From Cavia porcellus (Eukaryota; Chordata; Mammalia; Rodentia; Caviidae), in contig NW_026947629.1 in the NCBI RefSeq assembly GCF_034190915.1, positions 496,001 to 560,000 of the forward strand: a stretch of DNA of 64,000 nt, read 5' to 3'. A program made the position numbers and the translations under genes. This document shows, one piece after another, positions 12,190 through 26,300 of this stretch (position 1 is the first letter of the stretch; every line of letters begins with the position of its first letter). A model generated the notes under the pieces. The model was not told the origin of the DNA, did not search any database, and saw only the letters and a list, made by a program, of their open reading frames with translations.

Positions 12190-13862
12190 GTGATGTTTTT
12201 CTCACTCCTACTAGTGAATCTAATGTAACACAAACCCATACAATGGGCACCACCACGTGATGTATTTTTCACTCCCACTAGTGAATCTAATGTAACACAC
12301 ACCCATACAATGCGCACCACCCCGTGATGTTTTTCTCACTCCCACTAGTGAATCTAATGTAACACACACCCATACAATACGCACCACCCCGTGATGTTTT
12401 TCTCACTCCCACTAGTGAATCCAATGTAACACACACCCATACAATGCGCACCACCCCGTGATGTTTTTCTCACTCCTACTAGTGAATCCAATGTAACACA
12501 CACCCATACAATGCGCACCACCCCGTGATGTTTTTCTCACTCCTACTAGTGAATCCAATGTGTCACACACCCATACAATGCGCACCACCCCGTGATGTTT
12601 TTCTCACTCCTACTTGTGAATCCAATGTGACACACACCCATACAATGCGCACCACCCCGTGATGTTTTTCTCACTCCTACTAGTGAATCTAATGTGACAC
12701 ACACCCATACAATGCGCACCACCCCGTGATGTTTTTCTCACTCCTACTAGTGAATCTAATGTAACACACACCCATACAATGCGCACCACCCCGTGATGTT
12801 TTTGTCACTCCCACTAGTGAATCTAATGTAACACACACCCATACAATGCGCACCACCCGTGATGTTTTTCTCACTCCCACTAGTGAATCTAATGTAACAC
12901 ACACCCATACAATGCGCACCACCCCGTGATGTTTTTCTCACTCCCACTAGTGAATCTAATGTAACACACACCCATACAATGCGCACCACCCCGTGATGTT
13001 TTTCTCACTCCTACTAGTGAATGTAATGTAACACACACCCATACAATGCGCACCACCCCTTGATGTTTTTCTCACTCCTACTAGTGAATCTAATGTAACA
13101 CACACCCATACAATGCGCACCACCCCGTGATGTTTTTCTCACTCCTACTAGTGAATGTAATGTAACACACACCCGTACAATGCGCACCACCCCGTGATGT
13201 TCTCTCACTCCTACTAGTGAATGTAATGTAACACACACCCGTACAATGCGCACCACCCCGTGATGTTTTTCTCACTCCTACTAGTGAATGTAATGTAACA
13301 CACACCCGTACAATGCGCACCACCCCGTGATGTTTTTCTCACTCCTAATAGTGAATGTAATGTAACACACACCCGTACAGTGCGCACCACCCCGTGATGT
13401 TTTTCTCACTCCTACTAGTGAATGTAATGTAACACACACCCGTACAGTGCGCACCACCCCGTGATGTTTTTGTCACTCCTACTAGTGAATGTAATGTAAC
13501 ACACACCCGTACAGTGCGCACCACCCCGTGATGTTTTTTTCACTCCTACTAGTGAATGTAATGTAACACACACCCGTACAGTGCGCACCACCCCGTGATG
13601 TTTTTCTCACTCCTACTAGTGAATGTAATGTAACACACACCCATACAATGCGCACCACCCCGTGATGTTTTTCTCACTCCTACTAGTGAATGTAATGTAA
13701 CACACACCCGTACAATGCGCACCACCCCGTGATGTTTTTCTCACTCCTAATAGTGAATGTAATGTAACACACACCCGTACAGTGCGCACCACCCCGTGAT
13801 GTTTTTCTCACTCCTACTAGTGAATGTAATGTAACACACACCCATACAATGCGCACCACCCC
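12190..13862. repeat. Type I HOR unit, copy 4, with a five-monomer internal deletion
   Basis: It starts at the GGGCA/CCACCAC monomer that corresponds to base 671 of copy 1 (offset 11,519). From 12,525 the offset to copy 1 becomes 11,184, a shift of 335 bp or exactly five monomers. The missing monomers correspond to about 1,006-1,340 of copy 1. The first monomer after the junction reads GTGTCAC instead of GTGACAC. Both 66-bp monomers (12793-12858 and 13194-13259) and the GT block are kept. Confidence 0.88.
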
Positions 13863-15736
13863 GTGATGTTTTTCTCACTCCCACTAGTGAATCTAATGTA
13901 ACACACACCCATACAATGCGCACCACCCCGTGATGTTTTTCTCACTCCCACTAGTGAATCCAATGTAACACACACGTATACAATGCGCACCACCCCGTGA
14001 TGTTTTTCTCACTCCCACTAGTGAATCCAATGTAACACACACCAATACAATGCGCACCACCCCGTGATGTTGTTCTCACTCCTACTAGTGAATCCAATGT
14101 AACACACACCCATAAAATGCGCACCACCCCGTGATGTTTTTCTCACTCCTACTAGTGAATCCAATGTAACACACACCCATACAATGCGCACCACCCCGTG
14201 ATGTTTTTCTCACTCCTACTAGTGAATCCAATGTAACACACACCCATAAAATGCGCACCACCCCTTGATGTTTTTCTCACTCCTACTAGTGAATCTAATG
14301 TAACACAAACCCATACAATGGGCACCACCCCGTGATGTATTTTTCACTCCCACTAGTGAATCTAATGTAACACACACTCATACAATGCGCACCACCCCGT
14401 GATGTTTTTCTCACTCCCACTAGTGAATCTAATGTAACACACACCCATACAATACGCACCACCCCGTGATGTTTTTCTCACTCCCACTAGTGAATCCAAT
14501 GTAACACACACCCATACAATGCGCACCACCCCGTGATGTTTTTCTCACTCCTACTAGTGAATCCAATGTAACACACACCCATACAATGCGCACCACCCCG
14601 TGATGTTTTTCTCACTCCTACTAGTGAATCCAATGTAACACACACCCATAAAATGCGCACCACCCCGTGATGTTTTTCTCACTCCTACTAGTGAATCCAA
14701 TGTAACACACACCCATACAATGCGTACCACCCCGTGATGTTTTTCTCACTCCTACTAGTGAATCCAATGTAACACACACCCATAAAATGCGCACCACCCC
14801 GTGATGTTTTTCTCACTCCCACTAGTGAATCCAATGTGACACACACCCATACAATGCGCACCACCCCGTGATGTTTTTCTCACTCCCACTAGTGAATCCA
14901 ATGTGACACACACCCATACAATGCGCACCACCCCGTGATGTTTTTCTCACTCCTACTAGTGAATCCAATGTGACACACACCCATACAATGCGCACCACCC
15001 CGTGATGTTTTTCTCACTCCTACTTGTGAATTAAATGTGACACACACCCATACAATGCGCACCACCCCGTGATGTTTTTCTCACTCCTACTAGTGAATCT
15101 AATGTGACACACACCCATACAATGCGCACCACCCCGTGATGTTTTTCTCACTCCTACTAGTGAATCTAATGTAACACACACCCATACAATGCGCACCACC
15201 CCGTGATGTTTTTGTCACTCCCACTAGTGAATCTAATGTAACACACACCCATACAATGCGCACCACCCGTGATGTTTTTCTCACTCCCACTAGTGAATCT
15301 AATGTAACACACACCCATACAATGCGCACCACCCCGTGATGTTTTTCTCACTCCCACTAGTGAATCTAATGTAACACACACCCATACAATGCGCACCACC
15401 CCGTGATGTTTTTCTCACTCCTACTAGTGAATGTAATGTAACACACACCCATACAATGCGCACCACCCCTTGATGTTTTTCTCACTCCTACTAGTGAATC
15501 TAATGTAACACACACCCATACAATGCGCACCACCCCGTGATGTTTTTCTCACTCCTACTAGTGAATGTAATGTAACACACACCCGTACAATGCGCACCAC
15601 CCCGTGATGTTCTCTCACTCCTACTAGTGAATGTAATGTAACACACACCCGTACAATGCGCACCACCCCGTGATGTTTTTCTCACTCCTACTAGTGAATG
15701 TAATGTAACACACACCCATACAATGCGCACCACCCC
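13863..15736. repeat. Type I HOR unit, copy 5 (right-truncated)
   Basis: It matches 19,889-21,696 at an offset of 6,026 (90 x 67 minus 4), including CGTATA, TTGTTCTC, GCGTACC and the CTTGTGAATTAA monomer near 15,020. It has both 66-bp monomers (15203-15268 and 15604-15669). It then breaks off: the monomer at 15,670 has GT31-32 but A49, and C20/CT monomers of the next unit follow, so the G54 part of the GT block is absent. The left edge of the 14.5-kb macro-duplication (about 14,935) falls inside this unit. Confidence 0.88.
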
Positions 15737-18700
15737 GTGATGTTTTTCTCACTCCCACTAGTGAATCTAATGTAACACACACCCATACAATGCGCACCAC
15801 CCCGTGATGTTTTTCTCACTCCCACTAGTGAATCTAATGTAACACACACCCATACAATGCGCACCACCCCGTGACGTTTTTCTCACTCCCACTAGTGAAT
15901 CTAATGTAACACACACCCATACAATGCGCACCACCCCGTGATGTTTTTCTCACTCCCACTAGTGAATCTAATGTAACACACACCCATACAATGCGCACCA
16001 CCCCGTGATGTATTTTTCACTCCCACTAGTGAATCTAATGTAACACACACCCATACAATGCGCACCACCCCGTGATGTTTTTCTCACTCCCACTAGTGAA
16101 TCTAATGTAACACACACCCATACAATACGCACCACCCCGTGATGTTTTTCTCACTCCCACTAGTGAATGTAATGTAACACACACCCATACAATGCGCACC
16201 ACCCCGTGATGTTTTTCTCACTCCCACTAGTGAATCCAATGTAACACACACGTATACAATGCGCACCACCCCGTGATGTTTTTCTCACTCCTACTAGTGA
16301 ATCCAATGTAACACACACCCATACAATGCGCACCACCCCGTGATGTTTTTCTCACTCCTACTAGTGAATCCAATGTAACACACACCCATACAATGCGCAC
16401 CACCCCGTGATGTTTTTCTCACTCCTACTAGTGAATCCAATGTAACACACACCCATACAATGCGCACCACCCCGTGATGTTTTTCTCACTCCTACTAGTG
16501 AATCCAATGTAACACACACCCATAAAATGCGCACCACCCCGTGATGTTTTTCTCACTCCTACTAGTGAATCTAATGTAACACAAACCCATACAATGGGCA
16601 CCACCCCGTGATGTATTTTTCACTCCCACTAGTGAATGTAATGTAACACACACCCATACAATGCGCACCACCCCGTGATGTTTTTCTCACTCCCACTAGT
16701 GAATCTAATGTAACACACACCCATACAATACGCACCACCCCGTGATGTTTTTCTCACTCCCACTAGTGAATCCAATGTAACACACACCCATACAATGCGC
16801 ACCACCCCGTGATGTTTTTCTCACTCCTACTAGTGAATCCAATGTAACACACACCCATACAATGCGCACCACCCCGTGATGTTTTTCTCACTCCTACTAG
16901 TGAATCCAATGTAACACACACCCATAAAATGCGCACCACCCCGTGATGTTTTTCTCACTCCTACTAGTGAATCCAATGTAACACACACCCATACAATGCG
17001 CACCACCCCGTGATGTTTTTCTCACTCCTACTAGTGAATCCAATGTAACACACACCCATAAAATGCGCACCACCCCGTGATGTTTTTCTCACTCCCACTA
17101 GTGAATCTAATGTAACACACACCCATACATTGCGCACCACCCCGTGATGTTTTTCTCACTCCTACTAGTGAATCCAATGTGACACACACCCATACAATGC
17201 GCACCACCCCGTGATGTTTTTCTCACTCCTACTAGTGAATCCAATGTGACACACACCCATACAATGCGCACCACCCCGTGATGTTTTTCTCACTCCTACT
17301 TGTGAATCCAATGTGACACACACCCATACAATGCGCACCACCCCGTGATGTTTTTCTCACTCCTACTAGTGAATCTAATGTGACACACACCCATACAATG
17401 CGCACCACCCCGTGATGTTTTTCTCACTCCTACTAGTGAATCTAATGTAACACACACCCATACAATGCGCACCACCCCGTGATGTTTTTGTCACTCCCAC
17501 TAGTGAATCTAATGTAACACACACCCATACAATGCGCACCACCCGTGATGTTTTTCTCACTCCCACTAGTGAATCTAATGTAACACACACCCATACAATG
17601 CGCACCACCCCGTGATGTTTTTCTCACTCCCACTAGTGAATCTAATGTAACACACACCCATACAATGCGGACCACCCCGTGATGTTTTTCTCACTCCTAC
17701 TAGTGAATGTAATGTAACACACACCCATACAATGCGCACCACCCCTTGATGTTTTTCTCACTCCTACTAGTGAATCTAATGTAACACACACCCATACAAT
17801 GCGCACCACCCCGTGATGTTTTTCTCACTCCTACTAGTGAATGTAATGTAACACACACCCGTACAATGCGCACCACCCCGTGATGTTCTCTCACTCCTAC
17901 TAGTGAATGTAATGTAACACACACCCGTACAATGCGCACCACCCCGTGATGTTTTTCTCACTCCTACTAGTGAATGTAATGTAACACACACCCGTACAAT
18001 GCGCACCACCCCGTGATGTTTTTCTCACTCCTAATAGTGAATGTAATGTAACACACACCCGTACAGTGCGCACCACCCCGTGATGTTTTTCTCACTCCTA
18101 CTAGTGAATGTAATGTAACACACACCCGTACAGTGCGCACCACCCCGTGATGTTTTTGTCACTCCTACTAGTGAATGTAATGTAACACACACCCGTACAG
18201 TGCGCACCACCCCGTGATGTTTTTTTCACTCCTACTAGTGAATGTAATGTAACACACACCCGTACAGTGCGCACCACCCCGTGATGTTTTTCTCACTCCT
18301 ACTAGTGAATGTAATGTAACACACACCCATACAATGCGCACCACACCGTGATGTTTTTCTCACTCCTACTAGTGAATGTAATGTAACACACAACCGTACA
18401 GTGCGCACCACCCCGTGATGTTTTTCTCACTCCTAATAGTGAATGTAATGTAACACACACCCGTACAGTGCGCACCACCCCGTGATGTTTTTCTCACTCC
18501 TACTAGTGAATGTAATGTAACACACACCCATACAATGCGCACCACCCCGTGATGTTTTTCTCACTCCTACTAGTGAATCTAATGTAACACACACCCATAC
18601 AATGCGCACCTCCCCGTGATGTTTTTCTCACTCCTAGTAGTGAATCTAATGTAACACACACCCATACAATGCGCACCACACCGTGATGTATTTCTCACTC

Positions 18701-18816
18701 CTAGTAGTGAATCTAATGTAACACACACCCATACAATGCGCACCACGCCGTGATGTATTTCTCACTCCTACTAGTGAATGTAATGTAACACACACCCATA
18801 CAATGCGCACCACCCC
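15737..18816. repeat. Type I HOR unit, copy 6 (46 monomers)
   Basis: A full unit matching copy 1 at an offset of 15,870 from about 15,938 on, preceded by three C20/CT monomers, one with GACG (15,871). Its relative to CGGATA is CGTATA, as in copy 2. One A52 monomer of the first series is A52-free here. Both 66-bp monomers (17479-17544 and 17880-17945) and the GT block (17880-18548) are present. The end has the T63, A65 and G65 monomers, as in copies 1 and 3. Confidence 0.88.
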
Positions 18817-19888
18817 TTGATGTTTTTCTCACTCCCACTAGTGAATCTAATGTAACACACACCCATACAATGCGCACCACCCCGTGATGTTTTTCTCACT
18901 CCCAATAGTGAATCTAATGTAACACACACCCATACAATGCGCACCACCCCGTGATGTTTTTCTCACTCCCACTAGTGAATCTAATGTAACACACACCCAT
19001 ACAATGCGCACCACCCCGTGATGTTTTTCTCACTCCCACTAGTGAATCTAATGTAACACACACCCATACAATGCGCACCACCCCGTGATGTATTTCTCAC
19101 TCCCACTAGTGAATCTAATGTAACACACACCCATACAATGCGCACCACCCCGTGATGTTTTTCTCACTCCCACTAGTGAATCTAATGTGACACACAACCA
19201 TACAATGCGCACCACCCCGTGATGTTTTTCTCACTCCTACTAGTGAATCCAATGTGACACACACCCATACAATGCGCACCACCCCGTGATGTTTTTCTCA
19301 CTCCTACTAGTGAATCCAATGTGACACACACCCATACAATGCGCACCACCCCGTGATGTTTTTCTCACTCCTACTAGTGAATCCAATGTGACACACACCC
19401 ATACAATGCGCACCACCCCGTGATGTTTTTCTCACTCCTACTAGTGAATGTAATGTAACACACACCCATACAATGCGCACCACCCCGTGATGTTTTTCTC
19501 ACTCCTACTAGTGAATCTAATGTAACACACACCCATACAATGCGCACCTCCCCGTGATGTTTTTCTCACTCCTACTAGTGAATGTAATGTAACACACACC
19601 CATACAATGCGCACCACCCCGTGATGTTTTTCTCACTCCTACTAGTGAATCTAATGTAACACACACCCATACAATGCGCACCACCCCGTGATGTTTTTCT
19701 CACTCCTACTAGTGAATCTAATGTAACACACACCCATACAATGCGCACCACCCCGTGATGTTTTTCTCACTCCTACTAGTGAATGTAATGTAACACACAC
19801 CCATACAATGCGCACCACCCCTTGATGTTTTTCTCACTCCTACTAGTGAATCTAATGTAACAGACACCCATACAATGCGCACCACCCC
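18817..19888. repeat. Sixteen monomers linking HOR copies 6 and 7
   Basis: It follows 9,912-10,983 at an offset of 8,905: a TTGATG monomer, C20/CT monomers (one with CCCAATAG near 18,905), TATTTC, a G38 monomer with C46-to-A, three CC/G38 monomers, a GT and a T63 monomer, CT monomers and CAGACAC. It has no 66-bp monomer. Confidence 0.85.
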
Positions 19889-22499
19889 GTGATGTTTTTC
19901 TCACTCCCACTAGTGAATCTAATGTAACACACACCCATACAATGCGCACCACCCCGTGATGTTTTTCTCACTCCCACTAGTGAATCCAATGTAACACACA
20001 CGTATACAATGCGCACCACCCCGTGATGTTTTTCTCACTCCCACTAGTGAATCCAATGTAACACACACCCATACAATGCGCACCACCCCGTGATGTTGTT
20101 CTCACTCCTACTAGTGAATCCAATGTAACACACACCCATAAAATGCGCACCACCCCGTGATGTTTTTCTCACTCCTACTAGTGAATCCAATGTAACACAC
20201 ACCCATACAATGCGCACCACCCCGTGATGTTTTTCTCACTCCTACTAGTGAATCCAATGTAACACACACCCATAAAATGCGCACCACCCCTTGATGTTTT
20301 TCTCACTCCTACTAGTGAATCTAATGTAACACAAACCCATACAATGGGCACCACCCCGTGATGTATTTTTCACTCCCACTAGTGAATCTAATGTAACACA
20401 CACCCATACAATGCGCACCACCCCGTGATGTTTTTCTCACTCCCACTAGTGAATCTAATGTAACACACACCCATACAATACGCACCACCCCGTGATGTTT
20501 TTCTCACTCCCACTAGTGAATCCAATGTAACACACACCCATACAATGCGCACCACCCCGTGATGTTTTTCTCACTCCTACTAGTGAATCCAATGTAACAC
20601 ACACCCATACAATGCGCACCACCCCGTGATGTTTTTCTCACTCCTACTAGTGAATCCAATGTAACACACACCCATAAAATGCGCACCACCCCGTGATGTT
20701 TTTCTCACTCCTACTAGTGAATCCAATGTAACACACACCCATACAATGCGTACCACCCCGTGATGTTTTTCTCACTCCTACTAGTGAATCCAATGTAACA
20801 CACACCCATAAAATGCGCACCACCCCGTGATGTTTTTCTCACTCCCACTAGTGAATCCAATGTAACACACACCCATACAATGCGCACCACCCCGTGATGT
20901 TTTTCTCACTCCCACTAGTGAATCCAATGTGACACACACCCATACAATGCGCACCACCCCGTGATGTTTTTCTCACTCCTACTAGTGAATCCAATGTGAC
21001 ACACACCCATACAATGCGCACCACCCCGTGATGTTTTTCTCACTCCTACTTGTGAATTAAATGTGACACACACCCATACAATGCGCACCACCCCGTGATG
21101 TTTTTCTCACTCCTACTAGTGAATCTAATGTGACACACACCCATACAATGCGCACCACCCCGTGATGTTTTTCTCACTCCTACTAGTGAATCTAATGTAA
21201 CACACACCCATACAATGCGCACCACCCCGTGATGTTTTTGTCACTCCCACTAGTGAATCTAATGTAACACACACCCATACAATGCGCACCACCCGTGATG
21301 TTTTTCTCACTCCCACTAGTGAATCTAATGTAACACACACCCATACAATGCGCACCACCCCGTGATGTTTTTCTCACTCCCACTAGTGAATCTAATGTAA
21401 CACACACCCATACAATGCGCACCACCCCGTGATGTTTTTCTCACTCCTACTAGTGAATGTAATGTAACACACACCCATACAATGCGCACCACCCCTTGAT
21501 GTTTTTCTCACTCCTACTAGTGAATCTAATGTAACACACACCCATACAATGCGCACCACCCCGTGATGTTTTTCTCACTCCTACTAGTGAATGTAATGTA
21601 ACACACACCCGTACAATGCGCACCACCCCGTGATGTTCTCTCACTCCTACTAGTGAATGTAATGTAACACACACCCGTACAATGCGCACCACCCCGTGAT
21701 GTTTTTCTCACTCCTACTAGTGAATGTAATGTAACACACACCCGTACAATGCGCACCACCCCGTGATGTTTTTCTCACTCCTAATAGTGAATGTAATGTA
21801 ACACACACCCGTACAGTGCGCACCACCCCGTGATGTTTTTCTCACTCCTACTAGTGAATGTAATGTAACACACACCCGTACAGTGCGCACCACCCCGTGA
21901 TGTTTTTGTCACTCCTACTAGTGAATGTAATGTAACACACACCCGTACAGTGCGCACCACCCCGTGATGTTTTTTTCACTCCTACTAGTGAATGTAATGT
22001 AACACACACCCGTACAGTGCGCACCACCCCGTGAGGTTTTTCTCACTCCTACTAGTGAATGTAATGTAACACACACCCATACAATGCGCACCACCCCGTG
22101 ATGTTTTTCTCACTCCTACTAGTGAATGTAATGTAACACACACCCGTACAATGCGCACCACCCCGTGATGTTTTTCTCACTCCTAATAGTGAATGTAATG
22201 TAACACACACCCGTACAGTGCGCACCACCCCGTGATGTTTTTCTCACTCCTACTAGTGAATGTAATGTAACACACACCCATACAATGCGCACCACCCCGT
22301 GATGTTTTTCTCACTCCTACTAGTGAATCTAATGTAACACACACCCATACAATGCGCACCTCCCCGTGATGTTTTTCTCACTCCTAGTAGTGAATCTAAT
22401 GTAACACACACCCATACAATGCGCACCACACCGTGATGTTTTTCTCACTCCTAGTAGTGAATCTAATGTAACACACACCCATACAATGCGCACCAGGCC
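19889..22499. repeat. Type I HOR unit, copy 7 (39 monomers)
   Basis: It follows copy 5 (offset 6,026) through both 66-bp monomers (21229-21294 and 21630-21695), then keeps the whole GT block (21630-22298), unlike copy 5. One GT-block monomer has GTGAGG instead of GTGATG (22,034). It ends with a T63 monomer and two TAGTAG monomers with A65 and with AGGCC. From 22,500 the character changes to type II monomers. Confidence 0.88.
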
Positions 22500-23300
22500 G
22501 TGATGTATTTCTCACTCCTACTAGTGAATGTAATGTAACACACACACATAGAAGGCGCACCACCCGGTGATGTATTTTTCACTCCTACTAGTGAATCTAA
22601 TGTAACACACACCCATACAATGCGCACCACCCGGTGATGTTTTTCACACTCCTACTATTGAATCTAATGTAACACACAACCATACAATGCGCACCACCCC
22701 GTGATGTTTTTCTCACTCCTACTAGTGAATCTAATGTAACACACACCCATACAAGGCCCACCACCCCGTGATGTATTTCTCACTCCTACTAGTGAATCTA
22801 ATGTAACACACACCCATACAAGGCGCACCACCCCGTGATGTATTTCTCACTCCTACTAGTGAATCTAATGTAACACACACCCATACAATGCGCACCACCC
22901 GGTGATGTTTTTCTCACTCCTACTAGTGAATCTAATGTAACACACAACCATACAATGCGCACCACCCCGTGATGTTTTTCTCACTCCTACTAGTGAATCT
23001 AATGTAACACACACCCATGCAATGTGCACCACCCCGTGATGTTTTTCTCACTCCTACTAGTGAATCTAATGTAACACACACCCATACAATGCGCACCACC
23101 CCGTGACGTTTTTCTCACTCCTACTAGTGAATCTAATGCAACACACACCCATACAATGCGCACCACCCCGTGATGTATTTCTCACTCCTACTAGTGAATC
23201 TAATGTAACACACACCCATACAATGCGCACCACCCCTTGATGTTTTTCTCACTCCTACTAGTGAATCTAATGTAACACACACCCATACAATGCGCACCAC
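22500..23300. repeat. Divergent junction block between type I and type II repeats
   Basis: About twelve monomers with many rare changes: ACACATAGAAGGCGC (22,500 monomer), CCCGG ends, TTCACACTCC with CTATTGAA (about 22,640), AAGGCCCACC and AAGGCGCACC (about 22,755 and 22,820), CATGCAATGTGCACC (about 23,018), GACG (about 23,106) and AATGCAACAC (about 23,138). All are still 67 bp. It is the least consensus-like stretch in the window and marks the change of HOR type. It recurs at 36,965 onward as part of the macro-duplication. Confidence 0.85.
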
Positions 23301-26300
23301 CCCGTGATGTTTTTCTCACTCCCACTAGTGAATCTAATGTAACACACACCCATACAATGCGCACCACCCCGTGATGTTTTTCTCACTCCCACTAGTTAAT
23401 CTAATGTAACACACACCCATACAATGCGCACCACCCCGTGATGTTTTTCTCACTCCCACTAGTGAATCTAATGTAACACACACCCATACAATGCGCACCA
23501 CCCCGTGATGTATTTCTCACTCCCACTAGTGAATCTAATGTAACACACACCCATACAATGCGCACCACCCCGTGATGTTTTTCTCACTCCCACTAGTGAA
23601 TCTAATGTAACACACAACCATACAATGCGCACCACCCCGTGATGTTTTTCTCACTCCCACTAGTGAATCCAATGTGACACACACCCATACAATGCGCACC
23701 ACCCCGTGATGTTTTTCTCACTCCTACTAGTGAATCCAATGTGACACACACCCATACAATGCGCACCACCCCGTGATGTTTTTCTCACTCCTACTAGTGA
23801 ATCCAATGTGACACACACCCATACAATGCGCACCACCCCGTGATGTTTTTCTCACTCCTACTAGTGAATCCAATGTGACACACACCCATACAATGCGCAC
23901 CACCCCGTGATGTTTTTCTCACTCCTACTAGTGAATGTAATGTAACACACACCCATACAATGCGCACCACCCCGTGATGTTTTTCTCACTCCTACTAGTG
24001 AATCTAATGTAACACACACCCATACAATGCGCACCTCCCCGTGATGTTTTTCTCACTCCTACTAGTGAATGTAATGTAACACACACCCATACAATGCGCA
24101 CCACCCCGTGATGTTTTTCTCACTCCTACTAGTGAATCTAATGTAACACACACCCATACAATGCGCACCACCCCGTGATGTTTTTCTCACTCCTACTAGT
24201 GAATCTAATGTAACACACACCCATACAATGCGCACCACCCCGTGATGTTTTTCTCACTCCTACTAGTGAATCTAATGTAAAACACACCCATACAATGCGC
24301 ACCACCCCTTGATGTTTTTCTCACTCCTACTAGTGAATCTAATGTAACAGACACCCATACAATGCGCACCACCCCGTGATGTTTTTCTCACTCCCACTAG
24401 TGAATCTAATGTAACACACACCCATACAATGCGCACCTCCCCGTGATGTTTTTCTCACTCCTACTAGTGAATCTAATGTGACAAACACCCATACAATGCG
24501 CACCACCCCGTGATGTTTTTCTCACTCCTACTAGTGAATCCAATGTGACACACACCCATACAATGCGCACCACACCGTGATGTTTTTCTCACTCCTACTA
24601 GTGAATCCAATGTGACACACACCCATAAAATGCGCACCACCCCGTGATGTTTTTCTCACTCCTACTAGTGAATCTAATGTGACACACACCCATACAATGC
24701 GCACCACCCCGTGATGTTTTTCTCACTCCTACTAGTGAATCTAATGTGACACACACCCATACAATGCGCACCACCCTGTGATGTTTTTCTCACTCCTACT
24801 AGTGAATGTAATGTAACACACACCCATACAATGCGCACCACCCCGTGATGTTTTTCTCACACCTACTAGTGAATCTAATGTAACACACACCCATACAATG
24901 CGCACCACCCCGTGATGTTTTTCTCACTCCTACTATTGAATCTAATGTAACACACACCCATACAATGCGCACCACCCCGTGATGTTTTTCTCACTCCTAC
25001 TAGTGAATCCAATGTAACACACACCCATACAATGCGCACCACCCCGTGATGTTTTTCTCACTCCTACTAGTGAATCTAATGTAACACACACCCATACAAT
25101 TCGCACCACCCCGTGATGTTTTTCTCACTCCCACTAGTGAATCTAATGTAACACACACCCATACAATGCGCACCACCCCGTGATGTTTTTCTCACTCCCA
25201 CTAGTGAATCTAATGTAACACACACCCATACAATGCGCACCACCCCGTGATGTTTTTCTCACTCCCACTAGTGAATCTAATGTAACACACACCCATACAA
25301 TGCGCACCACACCGTGATGTTTTTCTCACTCCCACTAGTGAATCTAATGTAACAGACACCCATACAATGCGCACCACCCCGTGATGTTTTTCTCACTCCC
25401 ACTAGTGAATCTAATGTGACACACACCCATACAATGCGCACCTCCCCGTGATGTTTTTCTCACCCCTACTAGTGAATCTAATATGACACACACCCATACA
25501 ATGCGCACCACCCCGTGATGTTTTTCTCACTCCTACTAGTGAATCCAATGTGACACACATCCATACAATGCGCACCACACCGTGATGTTTTTCTCACTCC
25601 TACTAGTGAATCCAATGTGACACACACCCATACAATGCGCACCACACCGTGATGTTTTTCTCACTCCCACTAGTGAATCTAATGTGACACACACCCATAC
25701 AATGCGCACCACCCCGTGATGTTTTTCTCACTCCTACTAGTGAATCCAATGTAACACACACCCATACAATGCGCACCACCCCGTGATGTTTTTCTCACTC
25801 CTACTAGTGAATCGAATGTAACACACACCCATACAATTCGCACCACCCCGTGATGTTTTTCTCACTCCCACTAGTGAATCTAATGTAACACACACCCATA
25901 CAATGCGCACCACCCCGTGATGTTTTTCTCACTCCCACTAGTGAATCTAATGTAACACACACCCATACAATGCGCACCACACCGTGATGTTTTTCTCACT
26001 CCCACTAGTGAATCTAATGTGACACACACCCATACAATGCGCACCACCCCGTGATGTTTTTCTCACTCCCACTAGTGAATCTAATGTGACACACACCCAT
26101 ACAATGCGCACCTCCCCGTGATGTTTTGCTCACCCCTACTAGTGAATCTAATGTGACACACACCCATACAATGCGCACCACCCCGTGATGTTTTTCTCAC
26201 TCCTACTAGTGAATCCAATGTGACACACACCCATACAATGCGCACCACCCCGTGATGTTTTTCTCACTCCTACTAGTGAATACAATGTGACACACACCCA

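Noticed and set aside
22500..22566. A mobile-element insertion at the divergent GAAGGCGC monomer
   Set aside because: The monomer is still 67 bp and in register. The changes are substitutions, with no inserted sequence or target-site duplication.
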